Source: Anaerolineales bacterium
GTDB lineage: Bacteria > Chloroflexota > Anaerolineae > Anaerolineales > Villigracilaceae
DNA: 12,633 nucleotides
NCBI GenBank assembly: GCA_016928525.1
Contig: JAFGKO010000345.1
Span: 1-12,633 of the forward strand
Reading direction: 5' to 3'
Shown piece by piece: positions 12,134 through 12,633 of this stretch. Position numbers and translations under genes: made by a program. Under the pieces are notes generated by a model, which ran no database searches, was not told where the DNA came from, and saw only the letters and a program-made list of their open reading frames with translations. Within the stretch, counting starts at the first letter, position 1. The number at the start of each line of letters is the position of its first letter.

Positions 12134-12633
12134 GTGAATCCTCCACCATCGTCCAACGCCTGTGGAACTACTGCAACGTCCTGCGCGATGACGGCATGTC
12201 CTATGGCGATTACGTCGAGCAACTCACCTACCTGCTGTTCCTCAAGATGGATTCGGAAAACACGTCCATGCTTGGCAGGCAAAGCACGGTTCCAGAAGGA
12301 TACAACTGGGCGAGCCTGCAGCGTCTGGATGGCGATGCACTCGAAAGCCATTACCGCGAAATTCTTACTGGTCTGGGGCAGGGCGCAGGACTGATCCCGG
12401 TCATCTTCCGCAAGGCGCAGAACAAGATCCAGGACCCCGCCAAACTGCGCCGCCTGATCGAATTGATCGATGGCGAGACCTGGATCGGTCTGGATATCGA
12501 CGTCAAGGGCGAGATCTACGAGGGCCTGCTCGAGAAGAACGCGCAGGATACCAAGAGCGGCGCGGGTCAATACTTCACGCCGCGTCCGCTCATCCGGGCG
12601 ATGGTGGATGTCATGCGTCCGCAACCGGGTCAA
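12130..12633 (+). CDS. hsdM: Type I DNA methyltransferase subunit (HsdM), 5' part
   Basis: The first 168 codons are present and the gene runs off the window. The ATG at 12130 overlaps the stop of the preceding gene as ATGA. The N-terminus (IVQRLWNYCNVLRDDGMSYGDYVEQLTYLLFLKM, residues 7-40) is the HsdM_N helical domain. Residues 120-151 (GLDIDVKGEIYEGLLEKNA, then KSGAGQYFTPRPLI) are the characteristic lead into the N6-adenine methylase fold. The SAM-binding and NPPY motifs lie beyond the window. HsdM with HsdS methylates host sites and completes the restriction complex with the HsdR encoded upstream. The R-S-x-M order is unusual, since hsdM normally adjoins hsdS. Base composition is GC-rich like hsdR. 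Confidence 0.95.
   Translation, partial: MSESSTIVQRLWNYCNVLRDDGMSYGDYVEQLTYLLFLKMDSENTSMLGRQSTVPEGYNWASLQRLDGDALESHYREILTGLGQGAGLIPVIFRKAQNKIQDPAKLRRLIELIDGETWIGLDIDVKGEIYEGLLEKNAQDTKSGAGQYFTPRPLIRAMVDVMRPQPGQ

Noticed and set aside
12134..12394. 86-codon plus-strand frame at the right end
   Set aside because: It is out of frame with HsdM, whose domain motifs are clear from 12130 to the window end.

Overview
The window looks like a chromosomal accessory (defence) region of a free-living bacterium, most likely a Chloroflexota/Anaerolineae-type genome. That guess rests on a DUF3160 protein, a TIR-WD40 protein with the long Thr-His-Asp blade pattern, a REP-associated transposase and moderately high GC. 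No rRNA or taxonomic marker gene is present, so it is an inference. Every supported gene is on the + strand.

Left part (1-2258): the 3' end of a DUF3160 gene, coupled by an ATGA overlap to a CapA-type metallophosphatase-fold lipoprotein. A 340-bp gene-poor stretch follows (2259-2598), with a good sigma70-like promoter, a hairpin and short direct repeats. It leads into an unassigned 170-aa protein (2599-3111). A GC-rich palindromic repeat and a second inverted repeat fill the gap to the next operon.

Right part (3324-12633): a probable single transcription unit. Its order is TIR-TM-WD40 protein (967 aa), hsdR four bases later, hsdS, a decayed duplicate of the hsdS 3' end, a RAYT (REP-associated tyrosine transposase), a DUF1186 protein, and hsdM starting in an ATGA overlap and running off the window. 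This is a complete-looking type I restriction-modification system in the unusual order R-S-(insert)-M. A membrane-anchored TIR putative NADase with a 15-blade WD40 sensor heads the operon, and a DUF1186 protein is translationally coupled to the methylase. I infer that the TIR protein could be a second-line, abortive-infection partner of the restriction system, comparable in logic to PrrC inside EcoprrI.

The second notable feature is a family of at least nine hairpin units, each exactly 21 nt, confined to 8260-10941 around and inside the RAYT gene. Stem sequences vary but pairing and length are kept, and units are flanked by GTAG/CTAC. Two units form a 51-bp doublet that occurs in frame inside hsdR and, inverted, in frame inside the RAYT gene itself. 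Another unit is also inside hsdR, one sits at the hsdR stop codon, and a pair sits just upstream of the RAYT ribosome binding site. The transposase therefore appears to have seeded its REP-like elements through a restriction operon without breaking the reading frames.
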